Shown: positions 37,371-44,903 of the stretch, piece after piece
Layout of the letters: each line of letters begins with the position of its first letter
How positions within the stretch are numbered: position 1 is the stretch's first letter
Assembly (NCBI RefSeq): GCF_003352465.1
Contig: NZ_CP031153.1
Span: forward strand, 1,726,465-1,790,464
Source: Kordia sp. SMS9
GTDB lineage: Bacteria; Bacteroidota; Bacteroidia; Flavobacteriales; Flavobacteriaceae
Length of the DNA stretch: 64,000 nt
Reading direction: 5' to 3'
Notes under the pieces: model-generated
What the model was told of the DNA's origin: nothing
Databases searched by the model: none
What the model saw: only the letters and a program-made list of their open reading frames with translations
Translations under genes and position numbers: made by a program

Positions 37371-37554
37371 TGGTTTTAATGAGAAGTGACACATTAGTAT
37401 TGAGTATGGAGAAGTTTCTAAGAATACATCTACATTTCGACAAGCTCAGTGCAGGCAAAAAACAAACAACAAGCACCCAAAAAAACAGGGGCGAAGCATT
37501 CCAACATCAAAAATCTATCACATCGAGCGCAGTCGAGATGCAAACACCCAAAAA
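37371..37554. repeat. Intergenic repeats before the aminotransferase gene
   Basis: The spacer contains a TAGTATTGAGTATGGAG word near 37394, the word TTCGACAAGCTCAGTG near 37435 and TCGAGCGCAGTCGAGA at 37523-37538. All three are members of repeat families seen elsewhere in the window. Confidence 0.5.
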
Positions 37555-38700
37555 ATGATCCAACATACTTCCAAATTACCAAACGTAGGCACTACAATTT
37601 TTACCGTGATGAGTCAGTTGGCGGCGAAAGAAAACGCAATCAATTTGTCGCAAGGATTTCCAAATTTTCCTTCCGATCCTGTATTGATAAATTTAGTACA
37701 ACAAGCATTGCGTGAAAATTACAATCAATATGCACCGATGCCTGGCGCGCCAATTTTGCGAGAAGCTATTGCGGAGAAGATGAAGTATTTATACCGACGA
37801 ACGTACAATCTGGAAACGGAAATTGTGGTCACAGCAGGAGCCACACAAGCTATTTTTACCATTATCAGTGCGTTTGTGCGTCCCAAAGATGAAGTCATTA
37901 TTTTTACGCCAGCATACGATTGTTATGCGCCAGCCGTAGAAGCTAATGGCGGAACGGTTGTGCCAATTCAACTGAAAGGAACCACATTTGCAGTCGATTG
38001 GAATGAAGTACGCAGCAAAATTTCTTCAAAAACAAAAATGGTTTTGATCAACACGCCGCACAATCCAAGCGGAACGGTTTTGTCAAAAAAAGACATGGAA
38101 GAATTCTCGTCAATTTTGGAAAATACCAACATTATTTTACTGAGTGATGAAGTATACGAACACATCATTTTCGATGACGCACAACATCAAAGTGCCGCTT
38201 TGTTTCCAAAACTAGCCGAACGTGCGTTTATCACGGCATCTTTCGGAAAAACATTTCACAATACAGGCTGGAAAATGGGCTATTGCGTAGCACCGAAAGA
38301 ACTCATGGACGAGTTTAAAAAAGTGCATCAATTCAATGTGTTTTCAGTAAACCATCCGATGCAAATTGGAATTGGTAACTATTTGCAAGACCCTCAAAAC
38401 TACCTACAATTACCTGCATTTTTTCAAGAAAAGCGCGATTTCTTTCTCAATGCGATCAAAGACTCACGTTTTACATGGAAACCGTCGGAAGGAACCTATT
38501 TTCAAGTCCTATCTTATGAAAATATCACAGACGAATTAGATACAGAATTTGCCAAACGACTCACACGAGAACATAAAATTGCGTCCATTCCGCTTTCTGT
38601 GTTCAACACGAATAAAGAAGATCATAAACTATTACGTTTCTGCTTTGCTAAAACGGAAAAAACCTTGGCTGAAGCTGCTAAAATTCTGAATAACATATAA
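37555..38700 (+). CDS. Methionine aminotransferase (class I/II PLP enzyme)
   Basis: A 381-residue pyridoxal-phosphate enzyme. The N-terminus (INLSQGFPNFPSDPVL) and the segment YNQYAPMPGAPILREAI are typical of the YbdL/kynurenine-aminotransferase-like group. PLP-binding residues are seen in LINTPHNPSGTVL, in VYEHIIFDD and at the Schiff-base Lys in SFGKTFHNTGWKMGY. The C-terminus carries the substrate Arg in LLRFCFAKTE. The likely reaction is transamination of methionine, glutamine or aromatic amino acids to 2-oxo acids. A nitrilase/omega-amidase gene of the matching pathway lies 6.2 kb further on. A terminator follows the stop. Confidence 0.9.
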   Translation: MIQHTSKLPNVGTTIFTVMSQLAAKENAINLSQGFPNFPSDPVLINLVQQALRENYNQYAPMPGAPILREAIAEKMKYLYRRTYNLETEIVVTAGATQAIFTIISAFVRPKDEVIIFTPAYDCYAPAVEANGGTVVPIQLKGTTFAVDWNEVRSKISSKTKMVLINTPHNPSGTVLSKKDMEEFSSILENTNIILLSDEVYEHIIFDDAQHQSAALFPKLAERAFITASFGKTFHNTGWKMGYCVAPKELMDEFKKVHQFNVFSVNHPMQIGIGNYLQDPQNYLQLPAFFQEKRDFFLNAIKDSRFTWKPSEGTYFQVLSYENITDELDTEFAKRLTREHKIASIPLSVFNTNKEDHKLLRFCFAKTEKTLAEAAKILNNI

Positions 38701-38704
38701 ATAA

Positions 38705-38734
38705 AAAAGACTCTTGCAAAACAAGAGCCTTTTC
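38705..38734. terminator. Bidirectional terminator
   Basis: CTCTTG at 38711-38716 pairs with CAAGAG at 38722-38727, with A-rich and T-rich flanks on both sides. It can end the aminotransferase transcript on the plus strand and the first precursor-peptide transcript on the minus strand. Confidence 0.8.
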
Positions 38735-38775
38735 GTTCATCTAAATAAATTATTTAGCATACTAAGTTAAGTTTT

Positions 38776-38916
38776 CTAGTGTGATACACAAGAAGTGATA
38801 CAAATGGTTCTAAATGAGTTTGGTCTTCCTCCTTTTACCTCGTTAATTGTTTTTGTTTCCAAACTAGCGATAGACGCTTTTACTAATTTTAATGATTTTG
38901 TCTTTTGAGTTTTCAT
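38776..38916 (-). CDS. Class I lanthipeptide-like precursor peptide A
   Basis: A 46-residue peptide read from ATG at 38916 to TAG. The leader (MKTQKTKSLKLVKASIASL) has the KSLKLxKAxI pattern of Bacteroidota lanthipeptide and double-glycine precursors. It ends in INEVKGG, where a peptidase would cut. The 16-residue core, RPNSFRTICITSCVSH, has two Cys and several Ser/Thr, the residues that form lanthionine rings. It is homologous along the leader to the next peptide, and both share the upstream word TTTTTAACCACAAA. No LanB, LanC or transporter is nearby. The class is inferred from leader pattern and core composition only. Confidence 0.75.
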   Translation of the reverse strand: MKTQKTKSLKLVKASIASLETKTINEVKGGRPNSFRTICITSCVSH

Positions 38917-38961
38917 GATTTTTGTTTTGTGGTTAAAAATTAAAATAATTGATATTTATCA

Positions 38962-39123
38962 TTAGTGTGCATGACAAGAAGTAGCGCATACAGAATACAC
39001 AATACTTCCACAATCTGTCCAAGCTTTTGTGCGTCCTCCAACAACTTCTTGTTGCGTTTGCGTATCTAAATTTGCAACAGATGCTTTTATTAATTTTAAT
39101 GATTTTAGCTTTTGAGTTTTCAT
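38962..39123 (-). CDS. Class I lanthipeptide-like precursor peptide B
   Basis: A 53-residue peptide from ATG at 39123 to TAA. The leader (MKTQKLKSLKLIKASVANL) is nearly identical to peptide A, which points to tandem duplication. A double glycine (QEVVGG) ends the leader. The 23-residue core is RTKAWTDCGSIVYSVCATSCHAH in two parts, RTKAWTDCGS and IVYSVCATSCHAH, with three Cys and five Ser/Thr. Its upstream word TTTTTAACCACAAA, on the minus strand, matches that of peptide A, suggesting shared expression control. No processing enzymes are in the window. A shorter core than most bacteriocins is expected. Confidence 0.75.
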   Translation of the reverse strand: MKTQKLKSLKLIKASVANLDTQTQQEVVGGRTKAWTDCGSIVYSVCATSCHAH

Positions 39124-39268
39124 GTTTTAAATATTTGTGGTTAAAAATTTTATTGATCTCAATGTATGATTTGTATCCTGTGAAAAAAAGAAAGTGTAGC
39201 GCAAGAAAGCTAAAAATTAAAAGAATTGAGGTGTAATTTAATAGGATGAAATTGATTCAAAAAAAACA

Positions 39269-39307
39269 TAAAAAAAACCGGAAGCAACACCTCCGATTTT
39301 TTTAAAT
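39269..39307 (-). terminator. Terminator of the third precursor gene
   Basis: On the minus strand CGGAGG and CTTCCG pair around a TGTTG loop (one G-T wobble), with A-rich sequence before and eight T after. It ends the transcript of precursor C. Confidence 0.6.
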
Positions 39308-39325
39308 ATATTTTACGATATATTT

Positions 39326-39490
39326 TTAAAAGCAAACTACATCTGCACAATGAGTTTCTTGTCCTGTATTTGGGAAATGTGTTGGGTCTCCAGGGCGAGT
39401 ACCACCTTTTATTAGCATGGAAGTCATTTGAGTGATTCTAGAGATAGTCGCTTTCTTCAATTGCATTTTTTGTAAACGCTGTACTTTCAT
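39326..39490 (-). CDS. Class I lanthipeptide-like precursor peptide C
   Basis: A 54-residue peptide from ATG at 39490 to TAA. The leader (MKVQRLQKMQLKKATISRIT) follows the same basic-hydrophobic LKKAxI pattern as peptides A and B and ends in MLIKGG. The core begins TRPGDPTHFP and ends THCADVVCF, with two Cys and several Thr but no Ser. It has its own terminator and a different 5' region from A and B, so it may be regulated separately. It lies 90 bases before the end of the TPR-AraC gene on the same strand, read in the direction of transcription. Assignment rests on leader pattern and neighbours. Confidence 0.7.
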   Translation of the reverse strand: MKVQRLQKMQLKKATISRITQMTSMLIKGGTRPGDPTHFPNTGQETHCADVVCF

Positions 39491-39579
39491 AATTAAGTCT
39501 TTTAGTTTATTATTAATTGAAAGATAGTTTATTTAAATACGAAGTTGTTAAAATTTAGATTGATAAAAACTCAAATTAC

Positions 39580-41274
39580 TTAATTTGAGGTGTTGTTTTT
39601 GGCTGTGCTTTCAAGATTTTTAATATAATAGGAAGGGTATAGCTTGGTAGAAGCTTTGAAATATTTGGTAAACGAATTAGTGCTTTTATAACCAATTTCT
39701 TCCGCAATATGCTTGATAGAATATTTGCGAAACTTCGGATCTTCTTTTAAGCGTTTCAATACATATTGAATGCGCAAATCGTTCAAATATTCATAAAACT
39801 TTTTCTGCTTGTACTTATTGATGATTTTTGACAAATAATTCGTATTAGTTTTTACTTTTTTAGCCAAACTTTGTAAGGTGCAATTGCTATTGAGAAAAAA
39901 TAGGGATTCTTCTAATTTGTCCAAACGTTCTAAAATAGCTTCTACTTTTTTGTCCTCAATATTAAATTCAGGTGTTGGTTTTGCTACTTTCTGGGTATTT
40001 ACTTTAGAGACTAATTTTTCAAAAATAACTTTGTTCTGCTTTTTCGCTTTTAAAAATTTAAACAAAAAATAGGCGCATAATCCTACCACAAAAACACTAA
40101 ACAGAATGACATAAATAAGGCTGTTTTTTAATTTTGAAGTTAAGGAAGTCAACGAATTATTTTCCTTTTGCGCAGTTTCATACAATTCTTTAATGACTTC
40201 AATATCCTGACCTTCATTGGTATCTCTTAACTGTAAATACTTAGAGGTGTATTCCAAATACAAATCACGTTTGTCTATGCGTTCAAAGGCTTTGGAAAGT
40301 GTCAAATAGGTTCCTAATAATTCGGGAGGATTAAAAACAATGCCTTTTTTACTACTATTTTCATTTACAATAATTTCAACTTTTTGTAAAAAAGAAATGG
40401 TATCTTCATCCTTTTCCAATTCAAAATACGATTTCCCAATATAATAGTATATTTCAGTCAATCGGGTTTGATTATTCAGCCCTTTGGTAATTTTTTCCGC
40501 TTTCTGTAAATACGCAATCGCGGTTTCAAAATTTCCTTTGATAAAATGCGCAATTCCAATATCAATATAAAAATAACTGACACCTTCCAAATCATTAATT
40601 GCCAAACTCTTTTGCAATCCTTTTTCTGAATATTTAAGTGTAGAATCAGGTTGTTGTAAACGTAAAAAAGTACCGCCCATTCCCATATAAGAGTTAATGA
40701 GAATCATTTTATTTTCAAAGTCATTTTGTTCAGCGAGTAGCGTATTCTTTTTATAAATAGAAAGGGCTTCTTCATAAAAACCCATCCGTCTTTTAATCTT
40801 GGCAATATTAGCATTGGTGACTATTTCAAAATCAATTGCGTTAAGCTGTTTCGTAATATCTAATGCATAAAGATAATTTTCTAATGCTTGTTTATTATCT
40901 CCCAGAAATACAATAGCATTGCCTTTAGTAAGATAAGCTTCTACTAGAAATCGGTTGTTTTTTAATGCTTTTGCAGTAACAATTGCAGAATCACAATGCT
41001 GAATTGCCAATTCGTAATTTCCTTCAATATTAGAAATTTTACAACACTGTGCATACGCATTAAAAAGCTGTGTGCTGTCTTTTTCAATTTTGCTTTTTGC
41101 CACTAAAATTTGCGCATATTTTTTTGAAAGTCCCGGATTGGAATATTTGTGCTGAATGATAAAATCAAAAATCTCTTCATTAGAAGCATCTTTGCGCATT
41201 TCCTGCGCTGTGGTTGTGCAAAAATAGCTGCATAGTACTAAACTTGCTAAAAATTTGGAAAGCAAAAATTTCAT
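39580..41274 (-). CDS. TPR-domain AraC-type transcriptional regulator
   Basis: A 564-residue membrane-bound regulator. A signal peptide (MKFLLSKFLASLVLCSYFCTTTAQ) leads to a periplasmic run of tetratricopeptide repeats through about residue 370. One transmembrane helix follows (LIYVILFSVFVVGLCAYFLFKF). The cytoplasmic C-terminus is an AraC-type helix-turn-helix (SLAKKVKTNTNYLSKIINKY and HIAEEIGYKSTNSFTKYFKA). Such proteins sense through TPRs and act directly on DNA. It sits immediately upstream of precursor C on the same strand, so control of the precursor peptides is plausible. A promoter-proximal repeat hairpin and another TPR protein lie upstream. Confidence 0.88.
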   Translation of the reverse strand: MKFLLSKFLASLVLCSYFCTTTAQEMRKDASNEEIFDFIIQHKYSNPGLSKKYAQILVAKSKIEKDSTQLFNAYAQCCKISNIEGNYELAIQHCDSAIVTAKALKNNRFLVEAYLTKGNAIVFLGDNKQALENYLYALDITKQLNAIDFEIVTNANIAKIKRRMGFYEEALSIYKKNTLLAEQNDFENKMILINSYMGMGGTFLRLQQPDSTLKYSEKGLQKSLAINDLEGVSYFYIDIGIAHFIKGNFETAIAYLQKAEKITKGLNNQTRLTEIYYYIGKSYFELEKDEDTISFLQKVEIIVNENSSKKGIVFNPPELLGTYLTLSKAFERIDKRDLYLEYTSKYLQLRDTNEGQDIEVIKELYETAQKENNSLTSLTSKLKNSLIYVILFSVFVVGLCAYFLFKFLKAKKQNKVIFEKLVSKVNTQKVAKPTPEFNIEDKKVEAILERLDKLEESLFFLNSNCTLQSLAKKVKTNTNYLSKIINKYKQKKFYEYLNDLRIQYVLKRLKEDPKFRKYSIKHIAEEIGYKSTNSFTKYFKASTKLYPSYYIKNLESTAKNNTSN

Positions 41275-41445
41275 AAATAGGTATAACGTCTAGGCTTGTT
41301 CAACGATGATCAAAGTGTTTGAAAATGATGGCAGGCGATTTTCAATTTAAATTTTACAAAAAGAAACACTTTTACGTTAAAATTACTAATAATTCAACCA
41401 AGAATAGCAGTTTCAGCCCATTTTATAACAATTCTATAAAAAAAG

Positions 41446-41485
41446 AAAAGCAATGCACAATCTCACAAAGAGACGCATTGCTTTT
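41446..41485. terminator. Hairpin terminator after the thioredoxin-TPR gene
   Basis: AAAAGCAATGC at 41446-41456 pairs with GCATTGCTTTT at 41475-41485, an 11-bp perfect stem with an 18-base loop. It lies downstream of the minus-strand gene that ends at 41512, and has A/T-rich flanks suited to termination. Confidence 0.7.
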
Positions 41486-41511
41486 CAAAACAAACTTTGC
41501 GTTCTAAAAAA

Positions 41512-42399
41512 TTATTTTTCCATTTTGGCAAGCATTTTTTTAGCATTTGCATCGTTCGCGTCCAACGCTAAAACTTTCGTATAATATTTTGTAGCATTTT
41601 CATAATCTTGTATCGTAAAATAAGCTTCCGCCAAACTGTCGTACCCGTTTTTATTTTCAGGAAATAGTTTACTGTTCAATTTAAAAACACTCATGGCTTT
41701 TTGGAACGCTTTCGCGCGAAGAAACACATAACCATAGGTATTCAATTCTTTTAAACTTTTGGAATAGGGTTTTAGTTTTGAAATGACTTTTTCCTGATTT
41801 TCCGTTACATACTCGACTCCTTTTTTCTCAAACAATTCATGTAATTTTGTTACGATTTGATAGTTATGTTTGTATGATTTTTTCTTGCAAATTTGAAGCA
41901 AATCGGCTTCAAAACTTTCCACAGGATGTTCTACAATGCGCCCAATTTCTTTTCCACGTTTGTTATACACAATAAAGGTTGGCACGCGATGAATGTTCAA
42001 GCCTTTTTCTTCGCCGTTGGGCGATTTCTTATACTGCGAATGTGTATTGTTTACGCCAATTATGTGTAACTTTTCTTTTGGGAAATCGGCAGCTTCTAGC
42101 AATTTAAAAAACTTCGGAACTTCCCGTTTGCTGTCGCCACACCAAGTGCCCATAAAAATGGTAATGTTGTATTTTTTAAGTTTTCGTTTGAGTTTTTCAA
42201 TGATTGCTGCATCAGGTTCATACGCTTCGTAATTTTTAGAAAACCAAGAATTAAACGAATTGGACGTCAATCCTTCTTTGGTAATTTTGCCTAATAATAG
42301 ATCGCGACCGCGTGAATCTTTGGTCAATTGATTCACGGATTGTGAACATAAAATTTGAGACACCAAAAGTGTCATGATGAAAATAAAAAGTTTGTTCAT
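41512..42399 (-). CDS. Exported thioredoxin-like protein with TPR tail
   Basis: A 295-residue exported protein. MNKLFIFIMTLLVSQILCSQS is a signal peptide, with a possible lipobox Cys at residue 18. The thioredoxin-like domain spans about residues 60-200 and contains IFMGTWCGDSKREVPKF, where the usual CxxC is replaced by CGDS with a single Cys at residue 87. A cis-Pro segment (HRVPTFIVYNK) supports the fold. A TPR-like helical tail (YDSLAEAYFTIQDYENATKYY) follows. Without a resolving Cys, it is unlikely to be a normal dithiol oxidoreductase. It stands alone and is preceded by a divergent kinase gene. Confidence 0.82.
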   Translation of the reverse strand: MNKLFIFIMTLLVSQILCSQSVNQLTKDSRGRDLLLGKITKEGLTSNSFNSWFSKNYEAYEPDAAIIEKLKRKLKKYNITIFMGTWCGDSKREVPKFFKLLEAADFPKEKLHIIGVNNTHSQYKKSPNGEEKGLNIHRVPTFIVYNKRGKEIGRIVEHPVESFEADLLQICKKKSYKHNYQIVTKLHELFEKKGVEYVTENQEKVISKLKPYSKSLKELNTYGYVFLRAKAFQKAMSVFKLNSKLFPENKNGYDSLAEAYFTIQDYENATKYYTKVLALDANDANAKKMLAKMEK

Positions 42400-42620
42400 T
42401 TTTGATTGATTTTGTTTGTTAACGAGTTTGGCTCAAAATTCATTCAAATCAAAAAAGAAAACCAATAATATGTACACAATGCATGAACGACTTTACAAAA
42501 AGCAATGCGCATTTCTTTGGAAGCAAACGGAAGTTTGTACAGCAAAGCGTGCATTTTGTCCACGTATATTTGATGAATCTTCGGTTTCTTAGTATTTTGA
42601 GCGTTTGAAACACGCAATAC

Positions 42621-43589
42621 ATGAACTTTTTCAATCATACCATTTCCAAAATTCTAATTCATATTCTATTTTGGACGTTGTTCATTTTTGTTTCTTTATT
42701 TTACTTTTCAGATTATTATTGGACAGAAAATCCATTTCTGCAATACTTGTCCATTCTCGTTATCATTGTATACACGAACGATTTTGTGTTGTTGCCTTTT
42801 TTTGAAAAGAAAAAATGGTATACCCTCTACATTCTCATCATTGCATTGATCAGTTTTTTGGCAACACAGTTGTATTGTTATGTCTTTGCGCAATGCGGTT
42901 GTAGTGTGGCAAAATGCTTGTCCGATTATGTGTGGCAAACCATTGTGCCGATTATCTTTTTCTCCTTTATTTGGATCTTATTTCGCTATTTGAAGAAGAA
43001 AGATGAAGTAGAAGCCATTCAGCAAAAGCACACGGAAATGGAGTTAAAATTTCTAAAATCGCAGATCAATCCGCATGTGTTGTTCAATAATTTGAATACG
43101 ATTTATTCCTATTCGATAGAAAAACCTGCACAAGTTCCTGACTTGATTTTAATGCTGTCTAACAATTTGAAACATGTGTTGTATGAAAGCAATGCGACTT
43201 TTGTTCCGCTAGAAAAAGAACTGAATTTTATTGACAATTACATCAAGTTTCAAGAAATTAGAACCGAAGGTGTCAAAACGATTTCGTATGCTAAAAATAT
43301 GGATCGACTCAATTATACAATTGCACCGTTGTTATTGATCACAATTATTGAAAACGCTTTTAAACACAGTGTGATTGACACGAATATTACCATTCAAATT
43401 CAAGTGCAAAACGGCGTATTGCAATGTGTTTGTGAAAATGTATTTGATGATACGAAAGACAAAGCAGAACATCAAATCGGATTGCAAAATTTGAACAAAC
43501 GCTTGGAATTGATTTACAAAGAAAAGTATGATTTAACGATTGATGCTAACAATTTATATCGCGTAACCTTGAAACTACAACTTACATGA
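42621..43589 (+). CDS. LytS/YehU-type sensor histidine kinase
   Basis: A 322-residue membrane kinase. Four predicted transmembrane helices fill the first ~125 residues, and there is no large periplasmic domain. The His_kinase domain has LKSQINPHVLFNNLNTIYSY, with the phospho-acceptor His152 (the usual INPHFLFN has Phe where Val is here). The ATPase part is TIAPLLLITIIENAFKH. This is the LytS subgroup, which works with LytTR regulators; such a regulator overlaps its stop by 4 bases. The pair is next to precursor D and could sense a membrane-active or peptide signal, but no experimental basis exists. Confidence 0.93.
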   Translation: MNFFNHTISKILIHILFWTLFIFVSLFYFSDYYWTENPFLQYLSILVIIVYTNDFVLLPFFEKKKWYTLYILIIALISFLATQLYCYVFAQCGCSVAKCLSDYVWQTIVPIIFFSFIWILFRYLKKKDEVEAIQQKHTEMELKFLKSQINPHVLFNNLNTIYSYSIEKPAQVPDLILMLSNNLKHVLYESNATFVPLEKELNFIDNYIKFQEIRTEGVKTISYAKNMDRLNYTIAPLLLITIIENAFKHSVIDTNITIQIQVQNGVLQCVCENVFDDTKDKAEHQIGLQNLNKRLELIYKEKYDLTIDANNLYRVTLKLQLT

Positions 43590-44290
43590 ACTGTATCATT
43601 ATAGAAGATGAAATTCCTGCACAACGTATTCTCAAAAGTTACATTGAAAAAGTATCGTATTTGAAATTGGAGGGAACGTTTAACGCAGCATTAAAAGCGT
43701 ATGATACGCTGAATTCACAAGAAATAGACTTGATTTTTTTAGACATTAATTTACCCGATATTTCAGGCTTGAGTTTCTTGCGGACGCTTAAAAATCCGCC
43801 CACAATCATCATGACAACTGCGTATCCAGATTATGCGGTAGAAAGTTTTGAGTTTGAAACCATTGTTGATTATTTAGTCAAACCATTTTCATTGGAACGT
43901 TTCCTAAAAGCCATTCAAAAAACACAGCGAATCCACACAAAAATCGTAGAAACCGCAATCGAAAAGCCAAGTTCAAATACGTTATTCTTAAACGTTGACA
44001 AAACTTTTCATAAAGTACAGTTTCAGGATATTTTCTATGTAGAATCGGAACGAAATTATCTCACCTTAGTGAGCAAACAACAAAAACTATCGTTCATTGG
44101 CACCTTGCGTACTTGGAAAGCAAAACTGCCTGAACCGCAATTCATTCAAATTCATAAATCGTTTGTGATTAACAAAAATCACGTGGAAAAAATTTCAGGA
44201 AACGAAGTATACATTCACGACAAACGCATTCCAATTGGTAGAACATTTAAAGCAAAACTCTTTGAAGTGCTAGACATTCACGGAAAATAA
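43586..44290 (+). CDS. LytTR-family response regulator
   Basis: A 234-residue regulator overlapping its kinase gene by 4 bases (ATGA-type). The receiver domain shows IIEDE near the start, phospho-acceptor Asp53 in LIFLDINLPDISG and the Lys in VDYLVKPFSLERF. The LytTR DNA-binding domain includes FYVESERNYLTLV and FIQIHKSFVINKNHVEKI, the typical signature. It is coupled to the LytS-type kinase. A bidirectional terminator directly follows, with precursor D converging on the other side. Its target genes are not identifiable from the sequence; the adjacent peptide gene is a candidate. Confidence 0.94.
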   Translation: MNCIIIEDEIPAQRILKSYIEKVSYLKLEGTFNAALKAYDTLNSQEIDLIFLDINLPDISGLSFLRTLKNPPTIIMTTAYPDYAVESFEFETIVDYLVKPFSLERFLKAIQKTQRIHTKIVETAIEKPSSNTLFLNVDKTFHKVQFQDIFYVESERNYLTLVSKQQKLSFIGTLRTWKAKLPEPQFIQIHKSFVINKNHVEKISGNEVYIHDKRIPIGRTFKAKLFEVLDIHGK

Positions 44291-44327
44291 GAAACTGTCT
44301 GAAAATAGATACTTTCCAGACAGCTTC
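44291..44327. terminator. Bidirectional terminator between LytTR gene and precursor D
   Basis: CTGTCTG at 44295-44301 pairs with CAGACAG at 44317-44323, supported by GAA and TTC outside and AAA/TTT inside. The hairpin lies exactly between two converging stop codons. Confidence 0.6.
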
Positions 44328-44335
44328 TGAAATTC

Positions 44336-44560
44336 TTACCAATCGTTACACTTGTCATTGCACAGCGAAAAACAACTGTCGTTGATAGTGGGAATATCAA
44401 TATTAGGAATATCAATTGGATCTTTAGGACACATGTCGGTTTCAATACAGAATCTAGAACCCGAATGATCAGGCATACTCGCCGCTCCACCGTGTAAACT
44501 GTTGAAATTAGAAATAGCTCTCTTGTTCAGTTTTAACGATTTAATTGTTTTTTTCTTCAT
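44336..44560 (-). CDS. Class I lanthipeptide-like precursor peptide D
   Basis: A 74-residue peptide, longer than the other three. The leader MKKKTIKSLKLNKRAISNF follows the same KSLKLxKxxI pattern and ends at LHGG. The core starts AASMPDHSGS and is Cys-rich (FCIETDMC, then SCFSLCNDKC near the end), with five Cys in all. A proline-rich and acidic middle (PKDPIDIPNIDIP) is unusual among lanthipeptide cores. It is encoded alone and converges on the LytTR gene. Lanthipeptide identity is inferred from the leader; a double-Gly disulfide peptide is another option. No maturation genes are near. Confidence 0.68.
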   Translation of the reverse strand: MKKKTIKSLKLNKRAISNFNSLHGGAASMPDHSGSRFCIETDMCPKDPIDIPNIDIPTINDSCFSLCNDKCNDW

Positions 44561-44894
44561 AATGTTACATTTAAAGTTTTAAAAAAGATATGAATAAACC
44601 ATAAAATTCAAGTACGTGAAAGCCGTAATTCACTTGAAGATAAAAACGGTTTTTTATGAAAAATGATGCTTGAAATTATCTTTATACGATTCCCTAAAAC
44701 GCTCCACAGAACACTCCATTGTATTCAAATACGAAGTTTTCATTCGCAATACGCGCGTTTTTACTAGTTAAATATTCCAAATAAAACTAATTTGAAGTGT
44801 AGAACATTCGTGGAAAATAAGTGGTAACTTTGCAAAAATGGTTTTATCAATCCTTTTTTGTTGATAAAACCGATACGATTTATCGAAAATACGT
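44561..44894. other. Intergenic region with the nitrilase promoter
   Basis: This 334-base gap contains the 5' region of precursor D on one side. On the other is a strong TAACTTTG box at 44825-44832, matching TAnnTTTG, about 72 bases before the nitrilase start. No small gene was recognised. Confidence 0.5.
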
Positions 44895-44903
44895 ATGAAA
44901 ATC

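Noticed and set aside
39027..39236. A 69-codon plus-strand frame across precursor B
   Set aside because: It is the complement of the precursor and its upstream region and has no family features.
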